A model generated the notes under the pieces. That model had not been told where the DNA came from, made no database searches, and saw nothing but the letters and a program-made list of their open reading frames with translations. Position numbers and translations under genes: made by a program. Positions 26,424 through 35,027 of a stretch of 64,000 nucleotides of DNA are shown piece after piece; position 1 is the first letter of the stretch; each line of letters starts with the position of its first letter. This DNA is from Crossiella cryophila. Lineage in GTDB: Bacteria; Actinomycetota; Actinomycetes; Mycobacteriales; Pseudonocardiaceae. The stretch is taken from assembly GCF_014204915.1 (NCBI RefSeq), contig NZ_JACHMH010000001.1, forward strand, positions 2,232,001-2,296,000, in the 5' to 3' direction.

Positions 26424-27529
26424 GTACCCGCGTCAGGCCCGATACGCACACCGGTGCCGCACGAACAGCCCGACCGCCGGAGCCGGGACGGGTGGACTTC
26501 GGGCAGCGGGTGCTGGTGCTGCGGCGCCGGCGGATCGCGGTACGGCTGGAGTGGCGTTCGGTCCTCGCCTGCGCGGTGCTCGCGCTGGCGGTCGCCGGCA
26601 TGGCGGTACTCGCGCTGATGACCGGCTCGTACCAGCTCAGCGCCGGGCAGGTGGTCTCGGCGCTCACCGGCGGCCAGACCGGGCTCGTCCACGACATCGT
26701 GGTCCAGTGGCGGCTGCCCAGGGTGGCGGCGGCGCTGGTGTTCGGCGCCTCGCTCGGGGTCTCCGGTGCGGTCTTCCAGTCGCTGCTGCGCAACCCGCTG
26801 GCCGAGCCCGGCATCATCGGGTTCTCCCAGGGCTCCTACACCGGTGCGCTGATCGTGATCCTGGTCGTCAACGGCACCTACTGGCAGTTGGTCGGCGGGG
26901 CATTGCTGGGCGGGATGGCCACCGCCGTCGCCGTGTACCTGCTCGCCTACCGGCGTGGGGTGCAGGGGTTCCGGCTGATCGTCGTCGGCATCGGCATCTC
27001 GGCCATGCTGGGATCGTTGAACACCTGGCTGATACTCAAAGCCGACCTGAAAGTCGCGATGGCCGCCGCCGCCTGGGGCGCGGGCTCCCTCAACGGCGTG
27101 TCCTGGCACAAGGTCCTCATCGGCGGCGCCTGCATCGCCGTACTGCTGCTGCTGGCCGCGGTGCTGAGCCGGCCGATGCGGCAGCTGGAACTGGGTGATG
27201 AAGCGGCCGCCGCCCAAGGGGTGCGGGTCGCGCCTGCCCGCCTCGGCCTGATCGCGGTGGGGGTCGCGCTGACGGCGACGGTCACCGCCGCGTCGGGGCC
27301 GATCACGTTCATCTCCCTGCTGGCACCGCAGATCGCCCGCCGGATCGCCCGCACCGCGGGGATCACCCTCGCACCAGCCGCTTTCGTCGGCGCCCTGCTG
27401 TGCCTGGCGGCGGACTACCTCGCCCAGCACGCCGCGCCCACCCCGCTGCCGGTCGGGATCATCACCGTCGTGCTCGGCGGTGGCTACCTCGGCTGGCTGC
27501 TGTTCACCGAAGCCAGGAGACGCCTGTGA
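26420..27529 (+). CDS. FecCD-type iron-siderophore permease 2
   Basis: 369 residues. A hydrophilic N-terminal stretch of ~50 residues precedes the usual FecCD helices: WRLPRVAAALVFGASLGVSG, LLRNPLAEPGIIGFSQG, LGDEAAAAQGVRV and GPITFISLLAPQIARRI. The GTG at 26420 overlaps the previous stop. It pairs with permease 1 and is followed, with a 4-bp overlap, by the ATPase. Confidence 0.94.
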   Translation: MSTRVRPDTHTGAARTARPPEPGRVDFGQRVLVLRRRRIAVRLEWRSVLACAVLALAVAGMAVLALMTGSYQLSAGQVVSALTGGQTGLVHDIVVQWRLPRVAAALVFGASLGVSGAVFQSLLRNPLAEPGIIGFSQGSYTGALIVILVVNGTYWQLVGGALLGGMATAVAVYLLAYRRGVQGFRLIVVGIGISAMLGSLNTWLILKADLKVAMAAAAWGAGSLNGVSWHKVLIGGACIAVLLLLAAVLSRPMRQLELGDEAAAAQGVRVAPARLGLIAVGVALTATVTAASGPITFISLLAPQIARRIARTAGITLAPAAFVGALLCLAADYLAQHAAPTPLPVGIITVVLGGGYLGWLLFTEARRRL

Positions 27530-28371
27530 TCACTTCCCCTGGTGGCCCACGCCTGCGGGTGGAGTCGGCGACGATCGGCTACGACAAACGCGTCATCTGC
27601 GCGGACCTGTCGGTGGCCATCCCGGACCGCTCGTTCACCGTCATCGTGGGCCCGAACGCCTGCGGCAAGTCCACCCTGCTGCGCGGGCTGTCGCGGCTGC
27701 TCAAACCCAGCGCCGGGCAGGTGGTGCTGGACGGGGCGGCCATCAACTCCTTCAAGAGCAAGGAGGTGGCGCGGCGGGTCGGGCTGCTGCCGCAGACCTC
27801 GATCGCGCCGGACGGGATCACCGTGGCCGAGCTGGTGGCCAGGGGCCGGTACCCGTATCAGGGCTTCGGCAGGCAGTGGACCGAGACCGACGAGCAGGCC
27901 GTGCTCAGGGCGATGAACCAGACCGCGGTCGCCGACCTGTCCGGCCGCCTGGTGGACGAGCTGTCCGGCGGGCAGCGGCAGCGCGTGTGGGTGGCCATGG
28001 CGCTTGCCCAGCACACCGACATCCTGCTGCTCGACGAGCCGACCACCTTCCTCGACATCGCCCACCAGATCGAGCTGATGGAGCTGTTCACCGATCTGCA
28101 CCACGCAGGCCACACCCTGGTCGCCGTCCTGCACGACCTCAACCACGCCGCCCGCTACGGCACCCACCTGATCGCCATGAAGGACGGCCAGGTCGTCGCC
28201 GAAGGCACCCCCGCCCAGATCGTCACCGCCGAACTGGTCGAGGAGGTGTTCGGTCTGCCCTGCCTGGTCGTGCCCGATCCGGTGGCAGGCACCCCGCAGG
28301 TCGTGCCGCTCGGCCGGGAACGAACCCGGCAGCAGCCCGCTGACAACACACGTGAAGAGAGCAGGAAATGA
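27526..28371 (+). CDS. Iron-siderophore ABC ATPase (FecE/FepC-like)
   Basis: 281 residues. Walker A GPNACGKST, Q-loop LLPQTSIAPDGITVAELVARGRYPYQ (the YPYQ tail is typical of siderophore ATPases), signature LSGGQRQRVWVAMAL, Walker B ILLLDEPTTFLD and H-loop VLHDLNHAARY are all intact. It drives the FecCD pair. The GTG start overlaps the stop of permease 2, and the stop overlaps the esterase start. Confidence 0.95.
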   Translation: MITSPGGPRLRVESATIGYDKRVICADLSVAIPDRSFTVIVGPNACGKSTLLRGLSRLLKPSAGQVVLDGAAINSFKSKEVARRVGLLPQTSIAPDGITVAELVARGRYPYQGFGRQWTETDEQAVLRAMNQTAVADLSGRLVDELSGGQRQRVWVAMALAQHTDILLLDEPTTFLDIAHQIELMELFTDLHHAGHTLVAVLHDLNHAARYGTHLIAMKDGQVVAEGTPAQIVTAELVEEVFGLPCLVVPDPVAGTPQVVPLGRERTRQQPADNTREESRK

Positions 28372-29558
28372 CCAATCCGTTCGTCGAGAAGCTGTCGACC
28401 GGGGAGTGGAGTCCTGAGCGGTTCCGGCGGCACCTCGCGGAGACGGGCGCCCCGCTGGTCGAGCGGGTCCTCGCGGACGAGGTGGACGTGACCTTCGTCG
28501 ACGAGCCCGGGGGTGCCACGACGGTCACGCTCTCGGTGGTCATCGGTCCCGTCATCGGCTTCAACAAGATCGACACGGAGTTCGCTCCGGTGCCGGGGAC
28601 GCCGTTTCGTGTGCTCACCCTGCGGATGCGTGCCGATCTGCGCTTCTCGTACGTGTTCACCCGGTGTGGGCCGACGGGGGAGGGCGAACGGGTTCCGGAC
28701 CCGTTCAACCCGCCACCGAGGTTCTCCGAGTGCTCGGTCGAGAGGTTCTCCGGGGCCTCGGTGGCGGTGCTGCCCGACGCGGAGCCGTTGCCCTGGCTCG
28801 ATCAGGCCGAAGCGCGGCCGGCGCAGGCCGTGGAGTCCGTGGTGTTCGCGAGCGAGCTGCTGGGAAACGAGCGCCGCGTCTGGATCTCGATGCCCCGTGG
28901 CGAGTTCCCGCAGGAGAGCGCGCTGCCATTCGTGATCCACTTGGACGGCACGCCGGAGCACAGCGCGCCGAGCGTTCGCGATGCCCTTGTCCAGGCGGGA
29001 CTGATCCGGCCCTGTGCGGTGGTTCTCCTCGATCAGCTCGGACCGCGGCGCGACCAGGAGCTGCGCTGCGATCCGGTGTTCTCGCGGATGCTGGCCGACG
29101 AGCTGTTGCCATGGCTGCACGACCGGTATCCGCTCTCGCGGGACCCCAGGGACGTGGCGCTGGCCGGCGAGAGCTTCGGCGGCCTGTGCGCCGCATGGAC
29201 AGCGCTGCACCACCCGGCGACGTTCGGGAACGCCATCATCCAGTCCCCCTCCTGCGGGTACCACCCTGACCTCAGGTGGGGCACCGGGGCAGGCGAGCTG
29301 CTGCGCCGCACCCCCGTGCCGACGCTGATCGCCGACTACCTGGCCGCGGCACCGGCACCGGTCCGGATCTTCCACGATGTCGGCGAGCTGGAGAGTTCGA
29401 GCACCCACAGCCGCTGGCTGGACCAGGTGCTCACGCAGCAGGGCTACGACACCGCCTACCGGGAGTTCGCCGGTGGCCACGACTACGCGTGGTGGCGAGG
29501 ACTGCTCGCCGATGCCCTGCTCTGGTGCTTCCCGCTCACTGCGGAGCCGCAAGCGTGA
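28368..29558 (+). CDS. Enterochelin (catecholate siderophore) esterase, Fes-like
   Basis: 396 residues, close to E. coli Fes. An N-terminal Ig-like domain (TFVDEPGGATTVTLSVVIGPVIGFNKIDT, LRFSYVFTR) precedes an alpha/beta hydrolase with nucleophile elbow AGESFGGLCA and catalytic His in the diagnostic FAGGHDYAWWRGLLADAL. It is cytosolic and should hydrolyse the tri-ester backbone of an enterobactin-like siderophore after uptake to free iron. ATG overlaps the ATPase stop; GTGA overlap with the next gene. Confidence 0.93.
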   Translation: MTNPFVEKLSTGEWSPERFRRHLAETGAPLVERVLADEVDVTFVDEPGGATTVTLSVVIGPVIGFNKIDTEFAPVPGTPFRVLTLRMRADLRFSYVFTRCGPTGEGERVPDPFNPPPRFSECSVERFSGASVAVLPDAEPLPWLDQAEARPAQAVESVVFASELLGNERRVWISMPRGEFPQESALPFVIHLDGTPEHSAPSVRDALVQAGLIRPCAVVLLDQLGPRRDQELRCDPVFSRMLADELLPWLHDRYPLSRDPRDVALAGESFGGLCAAWTALHHPATFGNAIIQSPSCGYHPDLRWGTGAGELLRRTPVPTLIADYLAAAPAPVRIFHDVGELESSSTHSRWLDQVLTQQGYDTAYREFAGGHDYAWWRGLLADALLWCFPLTAEPQA

Positions 29559-31297
29559 CCCGTTCCGACCCCGCCGGCTTGGGCCGGGGGCCGCTGACCC
29601 GGTGGCTGCCGGTGCTCGGCCAGGCCCGCGGCGAGCCGCCCGATCTCCCGCCGTTCGAGGTCGGTGCGCGCGAGCGTCCCGGCCGGTTCGTGGCGCGGGT
29701 GGTGCTATCCCTGCCGAGGATCACGATCCCCGCGATGCTGCTGGCGATCGTGTGGCAGGTCGGTGAGTCGGCCGTCCCGGTGGTGATGGGCCTCGCGATC
29801 GACCGGGCGCTGGCGACCGGCGACCTCGGGCAGCTGGTGCTGTGGATCGCTGTGCTGGTGGCGCTGTACGTCGCGCTGACGACGGCGGCCAGGCTCACCA
29901 ATCGGCTCAACGCCTATGCGATCCAGCTGTTGCAGCACCGGCTGCGGGCCACGCTGTCGGCCGGGGTGCTGCACCCCGACGGCGGATCAGCGCGGGCGCC
30001 GGGCGGCGATGTGGCCTCGGCGATGACCAATGACGTCGCCCGCCTGGCCAACGCCGGCCTGCTCGTGGTCCTGCCGATCGCGCGGATCACCGCGATCGGG
30101 TTCATCGCGGTCTCGTTGCTGGTGGCGTACTGGCCGCTCGGGGTCATGGTGCTGCTCGGCACGCCGGTGGCGGTCTGGTTGATGGGTCTGCTGAGCGAAC
30201 GGCTCTCCCACGACACCCGCGCCTACCAGGATCTCCTCGCCGACACCGTGGGGCGGGCCACCGATCTGGTCGCCGGCTACCGGGTGATCAAGGGCGTGCG
30301 CGCGGAGGCCGAGGCGACCCGGCGGTACCGGCAGGCCAGCCGGGCGGCGCTGGCCGGGGCCAAGCGCAACGCCGGCCTGCTCGGGAGGTTCCTCGTGGGC
30401 TCCGGCGCGGTGAACGGCGTGTTCGTCGCCGCGGTGACCGGGCTGGCGGGCTGGTTCGCGGTGGACGGGCGGCTGAGCGTCGGCGGGTTCATCGCCGCGA
30501 TCGGCCTCACCCAGGCGCTGCTACCGCAGATGCAGTGGATCGCGAGCGCCTCCATCCCCAACCTCGCGGGTGCGCGCGCCTCGTCCCAGCGCATTCTCGA
30601 CGTGTTGCGCGGAGCGGGCGCGCCCGCGGCCTTGCCTGGCGACCCGCCACCGCCGGAGGCCACACCCGCGCCGGTGCTGGAGGTGTCCGTACCCGGCGCG
30701 ACGATCCGGGTGCGGCCCGGCGAGTTCGTCGGAGTGCGTGCCGACGACCGGACCGCCGCCCAGATCGCCGCCGCGCTGATGAACCCCTACCTCCCTGGCG
30801 AGGCAGGCAACGGCATCGAAGTGCGTCTGGACGGACGGCCGGCGCGGGAGCTGACCGCGGCCGGGTACCGCGCTCTGGTCACCGTCGCGCCCCATCAGGT
30901 CACGTTGTTCACCGGCACCATCCGCGACAACCTCACCCTGTCCGCCCGTGCGCCTGGGCTGCTGGACGCGGCGCTGCGGGCAGCGGCGTGCGCGGACTTC
31001 GCCACCGATCTCGACAGTCCGGTCGGCGAGAACGGCAACCGGCTCTCCGGTGGCCAGCGGCAACGGGTCGCGCTCGCCAGGGCGCTGGCCAGCGACGCGC
31101 CGGTGCTGGTGCTGCACGACCCGACCACCGCGGTCGACCCGGTGACCGAGCAGGCCGTCGCCGAGCGGATATCCGACATCCGCACGGGTCGCTCGACGCT
31201 GCTGATCGCCTCGTCCCCCGCACTGCTGGGCGGCTGCGACCGCATCGTCGACCTGCGCGGGGACGTGCCGGCGCCCGGCAGGACGGTCGCGACGTGA
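29555..31297 (+). CDS. ABC exporter-fold half-transporter A with ablated ATP site
   Basis: 580 residues: a transmembrane domain (~50-345) with six helices, then a nucleotide-binding domain. The Walker A glycine-rich loop is missing: after RPGEFVGVR comes ADDRTAAQIAAAL, with no GxxGxGK(S/T). Walker B reads VLVLHDPTTAVD (Asp to His) and the H-loop His is replaced (IASSPALL), yet the Q-loop and signature LSGGQRQRVALARAL are perfect. It can only lend its signature to the partner encoded next. GTG start inside the esterase stop. The pair is probably a heterodimer analogous to IrtAB/YbtPQ (inference). Confidence 0.88.
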   Translation: MTRSDPAGLGRGPLTRWLPVLGQARGEPPDLPPFEVGARERPGRFVARVVLSLPRITIPAMLLAIVWQVGESAVPVVMGLAIDRALATGDLGQLVLWIAVLVALYVALTTAARLTNRLNAYAIQLLQHRLRATLSAGVLHPDGGSARAPGGDVASAMTNDVARLANAGLLVVLPIARITAIGFIAVSLLVAYWPLGVMVLLGTPVAVWLMGLLSERLSHDTRAYQDLLADTVGRATDLVAGYRVIKGVRAEAEATRRYRQASRAALAGAKRNAGLLGRFLVGSGAVNGVFVAAVTGLAGWFAVDGRLSVGGFIAAIGLTQALLPQMQWIASASIPNLAGARASSQRILDVLRGAGAPAALPGDPPPPEATPAPVLEVSVPGATIRVRPGEFVGVRADDRTAAQIAAALMNPYLPGEAGNGIEVRLDGRPARELTAAGYRALVTVAPHQVTLFTGTIRDNLTLSARAPGLLDAALRAAACADFATDLDSPVGENGNRLSGGQRQRVALARALASDAPVLVLHDPTTAVDPVTEQAVAERISDIRTGRSTLLIASSPALLGGCDRIVDLRGDVPAPGRTVAT

Positions 31298-33024
31298 CCG
31301 GCGACGCGCTGCCGGTCGCGGGCGGGCGGGAGACCGCACGGGAGGTGTGGCGGCTCAGCCGTGGCCACCGGCGGCGGCTCGCCGCCGTCGTGGCGCTGGG
31401 GATCGTCAGCGCGGCCGCCGACCTGATCGGGCCCGTCGTGATCGGGCTGCTCGTCGACCGGGTCCAGGCGGGCACCGCCGACCACGGCGCCGTGCTGACC
31501 GTCACCGCTGTGCTGGCGGTCTCGGCCATCCTCGGCGCCGCAGGCACCGCGGCGACGATCGTGTTGGCCACCAGGGCCTACCACACCATCCTGGCCGGCC
31601 TGCGCGAACAGCTCGTCGCCCGCGCCCTGACGCTGCCGCAGCACCGCGTGGAGCGAGCAGGCACCGGGGACCTGATCTCGCGGTCCAGTGACGACGTGAC
31701 CGCCGTCGCCGATGCCGCCCCGGCGGTGATCGGCGTGCTGACCACCACCGCGTTCACCATCGTGGTGTCACTGAGCGGGCTGGCGGCGCTGGAATGGCCC
31801 TACGCCGCGGCACTCGCCGTCGTGCTGCCCGTCTACGCACTCGCCCTGCGGTGGTACCTGCGCGCCGGGCCCGAGGTGTACCGCGCGGAACGGGCGGCGA
31901 TGAGCGCCCGTGCCCAGCAGATCGTCGAGTCCCAGCGCGGCTACGCCACCGTGCTCGGCTTCGGGCTCGGCGCACAACGTCATCGTGCCGTGCTGACCGC
32001 CTCCTGGGCGGTCGCCGCGCAGGCGCTGCGGGCCCGCACCGTGCAGAGCATGCTCAACGCCCGCCTGAACCTCGGCGAGTGGCTGAGCCTGGCCGCTGTG
32101 CTCGTGGTCGGCTTCGTCCTGATCGACCACGGAGCCTCGACCGTCGGTGGTGCGACCACGGCCATGCTGCTCGTGCTGCGCCTGCTCGGCCCGGTGAACC
32201 AGCTGATGTTCGTCATCGACACCCTCCAGTCCGCGCTCGCATCGCTGAACCGCATGATCGGCGTCGCCACCATCCCGGTGGCGCACGAGCCGCCGACGCC
32301 ACCGGAGTCCGCCCATGCCGTCCGGCTCCGCGGGGTCGCCTTCGGTTACGGGACCGGCCCTCTCGTGCTGGCGGACATCACTCTCGACATCCCCGCTGGT
32401 GCGCGCATCGCCGTCGTCGGTGCGTCCGGGGCTGGCAAGACCACCCTGGCCGCGGTGATCGCCGGCATCCACCCGCCCGCTACCGGAACCGTCGCCCGGC
32501 CGGAGCGCACCGTGGTGATCACCCAGGAGATCCACGTGTTCGCCGGGACCCTGCGCGACAACCTCACCCTCGCCGCTCCCGGCGCCACTGACGGCCAGTC
32601 GCGCGCCGCACTCCAGGCCACCGGCGCGACCGAGCTGCTCGACCTGCTGCCGGCGGGCCTCGGCACGGTGGTCGGCACTGGCGGTCATCCGCTCACCGAC
32701 GCCCAGGCGCAGCAGCTCGCGCTCGCCCGCCTGCTGCTCGCCGACCCGCGACTGGCGATCCTCGACGAGGCGACCGCCGAAGCCAACTCCGCGCAGTCGG
32801 GGCAACTCGACCGTGCGGCCGAGGCGGCTCTCGCCGGCCGCACCGGGCTGGTGATCGCCCACCGGCTCTCCCAGGCCGCCGCGTGCGACCGGATCGTGGT
32901 CATGGAGCACGGCCGCATCACCGAGAGCGGGACGCACGCTGAGCTGATCGCCGCGGGCGGGCGCTACGCCAGGCTGTGGTCGGCATGGCAGGACGGGCGG
33001 AAACCTGCCCCGAGGGGATCATGA
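31294..33024 (+). CDS. ABC exporter-fold half-transporter B with degenerate signature
   Basis: 576 residues: a six-helix transmembrane domain (~20-320) and an ATPase with intact Walker A GASGAGKTT, Q-loop VVITQEIHVFAGTLRDNL, Walker B LAILDEAT with catalytic Glu, and H-loop VIAHRLSQ. The ABC signature is lost: LTDAQAQQLALARLLL in place of LSGGQ. Together with half-transporter A, this leaves one complete ATP site (its Walker motifs with A's signature) and one dead site. GTG overlaps the previous stop. Last gene of the operon; a hairpin with a T-run for the facing tRNA lies just beyond. Confidence 0.9.
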   Translation: MTGDALPVAGGRETAREVWRLSRGHRRRLAAVVALGIVSAAADLIGPVVIGLLVDRVQAGTADHGAVLTVTAVLAVSAILGAAGTAATIVLATRAYHTILAGLREQLVARALTLPQHRVERAGTGDLISRSSDDVTAVADAAPAVIGVLTTTAFTIVVSLSGLAALEWPYAAALAVVLPVYALALRWYLRAGPEVYRAERAAMSARAQQIVESQRGYATVLGFGLGAQRHRAVLTASWAVAAQALRARTVQSMLNARLNLGEWLSLAAVLVVGFVLIDHGASTVGGATTAMLLVLRLLGPVNQLMFVIDTLQSALASLNRMIGVATIPVAHEPPTPPESAHAVRLRGVAFGYGTGPLVLADITLDIPAGARIAVVGASGAGKTTLAAVIAGIHPPATGTVARPERTVVITQEIHVFAGTLRDNLTLAAPGATDGQSRAALQATGATELLDLLPAGLGTVVGTGGHPLTDAQAQQLALARLLLADPRLAILDEATAEANSAQSGQLDRAAEAALAGRTGLVIAHRLSQAAACDRIVVMEHGRITESGTHAELIAAGGRYARLWSAWQDGRKPAPRGS

Positions 33025-33038
33025 ACAGCGCGAACAAG

Positions 33039-33085
33039 AAAAAAGGGAACAAGCGTCACCAGCCGCAGCCGATGATCTTGTTCCC
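33039..33085 (-). terminator. Intrinsic terminator of the tRNA-Arg gene
   Basis: On the minus strand, GGGAACAAG (33085-33077) pairs with CTTGTTCCC (33053-33045) and is followed by six T residues (33044-33039). This canonical rho-independent terminator sits just after the tRNA. The stem could also stop readthrough from the iron operon ending at 33024. Confidence 0.9.
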
Positions 33086-33092
33086 ATCTTTG

Positions 33093-33167
33093 TGGTGCCC
33101 CCGGCAGGATTCGAACCTGCGCCCCTGCCTCCGGAGGGCAGTGCTCTATCCCCTGAGCTACGGGGGC
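33093..33167 (-). tRNA. tRNA-Arg (CCG anticodon)
   Basis: The cloverleaf reads cleanly on the minus strand: a 7-bp acceptor GCCCCCG/CGGGGGC, D-arm GCTC/GAGC, anticodon stem CTGCC/GGCAG with loop CTCCGGA (anticodon CCG), a 4-nt variable loop and a T-arm GCAGG/CCTGC with TTCGAAT. The discriminator A is followed by an encoded CCA (33095-33093). It reads the frequent CGG codon. Confidence 0.97.
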
Positions 33168-33268
33168 TAACCCGGTCTCCGTGGTCTGGGGTGAACCCCT
33201 CGCCGTGGCGACGTGCAGAAGCTTAGCGCATAGCCGGAGAGGGTCTGCACGGCCTACCGTCTTGGAGC

Positions 33269-34945
33269 ATGACCGAGGTTGGCTACTCCTCAGTAGATTC
33301 TGGTGACCTGCGGCTTGGCGTGTGGGTTGAGGGGGTGCCGGGGGCGCCTGTTGTGGTGTTGGTGCATGGGTTTCCGGATACCTCGGCACTCTGGGGGCCG
33401 GTGGTGGCGGAGCTGGCGCGGCGGTACCGGGTTGTGCGGTATGACGTGCGGGGTTGCGGGCGGTCGGGGGCGCCGCGGGGGCGGGATGGGTACCGGGTGG
33501 AGCGGTTGGCCGCTGATCTGGTCGCGGTGGCTCGGGCGGTGTCGCCGGGGCGGGCCGTGCATGTGGTGGGGCATGACTGGGGGTCGGCGCAGGCTTGGGA
33601 GGCTGTGACCGACCCCACAAACTCCGGGGTGTTCGCCTCCTTCACGTCGGTGTCGGGGCCCTGCCTTGATCACGTGGGATGGTGGGTTCGGGGGGCGTTG
33701 CGGCGGCCTTCGTGGCAGGGGTTGCGGGGGCTGGCGACGCTGGTCGTGCGGTCGGCCTACATGGGGGTGTTCCGGTCTCGGCTGGGGGAGCTGGTCTCTC
33801 CCTTGGTGGCTTGGCGGTTTGGCGGGCGGGTCCGGGATGTCCGGCGGGGGCTTGAGCTTTACCGGGCGAATCTGCCCGGGTTCGTGCGGCGGCCCCGGGA
33901 GCGGTGGGCCTCCTTGCCGGTGCAGCTGGTGGTGCCGACCCGGGATGCGTATGTGACGCCCGCGCATGTGGCCGGGACGGCCCGGTGGGTGGCGCGGTTG
34001 TGGCGGCGGGAGGTGCCGGCCGGGCACTGGATGCCGCGTACGCATCCGGTGGTGCTGGCCCGGATGGTGGGGGAGTTCGTTGATCACGTGGAGGGGGCGC
34101 CGGCCAGCCGGGGGTTGCGGGCGGCAGCGAGTACTGAGCGGTTCGGCGGGAAGGTTGTGCTGGTCACGGGTGGGGCCAGTGGGATCGGGCGGGCCTGTGT
34201 GCGGGCGTTCGCCGCGGCGGGGGCCGAGGTTGTGGTGGTTGATGTGGATGGGGCCGGCGCCTCGGCGGTGGCGGCTGAGGTCGGGGGTTTCGGGTACGCG
34301 GTCGATGTGACGGATGGGGAGGCCGTCGCGGCGTTGGCCGAGCGGGTCCGGGCCGAGGTGGGGGTGCCGGATGTGGTGGTGGCCAACGCCGGAGTGGCGG
34401 TCAGCGGTGGGTTTCTGGAGACCTCGGCCGCGGACTGGGCCCGGGTGGTGGATGTGAACGTGTGGGGGGTGATCCACACGTTGCGGGCCTTCGCGCCGCA
34501 GCTGGTCGAACGCGGGGAGGGCGGGCAGTTGGTGGTCACCGCCTCGATGGCCTCCTACACGCCTTCGCGGACGTTGCCCGCCTATGCCACGACCAAGGCC
34601 GCGGTGCTGATGCTGGCGCAGTGCCTGCGGGCGGAGCTGGCCGGGCGGGGGATCGGGGTGTCCGCGATCTGTCCCGGGTTCGTGCACACCAACATCACCC
34701 GGGCGGCTCGGTTCGCGGGGGTGGACGCGGCGACGCAGGAGCGGTTGCGGGAGGTGACCACGCGGCGGTACCTGCGGCGGGGGTTCCCGCCGGAGCGGGT
34801 GGCGGCGGCCGTGCTGGACGCCGTTGAGCGGGATGTGGCGGTGGCGCCGGTGACCGCCGAGGCCCGGCTGGGGCTACTGCTTTCGCGGCTTTCACCTGCG
34901 GTTTTGCGCGCGGCGGCGCGGGTGGACATCGGTCCGCGGCGGTAG
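33269..34945 (+). CDS. ephD: EphD-like bifunctional alpha/beta hydrolase-SDR
   Basis: 558 residues, two enzymes in one chain as in mycobacterial EphD. Residues 1-285 are an epoxide-hydrolase-type alpha/beta hydrolase (LVHGFPDTSALW, nucleophile Asp in VVGHDWGSAQAWE, His in PAGHWMPRTHP). Residues ~295-550 are an SDR (VTGGASGIGRA, VANAGVAVSG, catalytic Ser in TASMASYTPS, YATTK). In mycobacteria EphD acts on mycolic-acid epoxides; the substrate here is unknown. Codon use is odd: glycine is mostly GGG and the coding strand is very G-rich, unlike all neighbours. Confidence 0.9.
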   Translation: MTEVGYSSVDSGDLRLGVWVEGVPGAPVVVLVHGFPDTSALWGPVVAELARRYRVVRYDVRGCGRSGAPRGRDGYRVERLAADLVAVARAVSPGRAVHVVGHDWGSAQAWEAVTDPTNSGVFASFTSVSGPCLDHVGWWVRGALRRPSWQGLRGLATLVVRSAYMGVFRSRLGELVSPLVAWRFGGRVRDVRRGLELYRANLPGFVRRPRERWASLPVQLVVPTRDAYVTPAHVAGTARWVARLWRREVPAGHWMPRTHPVVLARMVGEFVDHVEGAPASRGLRAAASTERFGGKVVLVTGGASGIGRACVRAFAAAGAEVVVVDVDGAGASAVAAEVGGFGYAVDVTDGEAVAALAERVRAEVGVPDVVVANAGVAVSGGFLETSAADWARVVDVNVWGVIHTLRAFAPQLVERGEGGQLVVTASMASYTPSRTLPAYATTKAAVLMLAQCLRAELAGRGIGVSAICPGFVHTNITRAARFAGVDAATQERLREVTTRRYLRRGFPPERVAAAVLDAVERDVAVAPVTAEARLGLLLSRLSPAVLRAAARVDIGPRR

Positions 34946-34984
34946 CTTGGCTGGGCTGGGGTGACTGGGGTCACCGTTGTTCAT

Positions 34985-34992
34985 ATGCGCAT
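34985..34992. promoter_or_regulatory. AT-rich palindromic site upstream of the CDF transporter
   Basis: ATGCGCAT, inside an AT-rich run (CATATGCGCATGT and CTATATGTT) 36 bp before the transporter start. Such sites resemble ArsR/SmtB-family metal operators, but no ArsR gene is nearby, so the assignment is weak. Confidence 0.35.
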
Positions 34993-35027
34993 GTCACTAT
35001 ATGTTGGGTGTCGGAAGGGAGCGTGAG

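Noticed and set aside
30535-31294. N-terminal extension of half-transporter B
   Set aside because: The open frame upstream reads through half-transporter A out of frame. The GTG at 31294 overlaps the previous stop exactly like the other joints of this operon.
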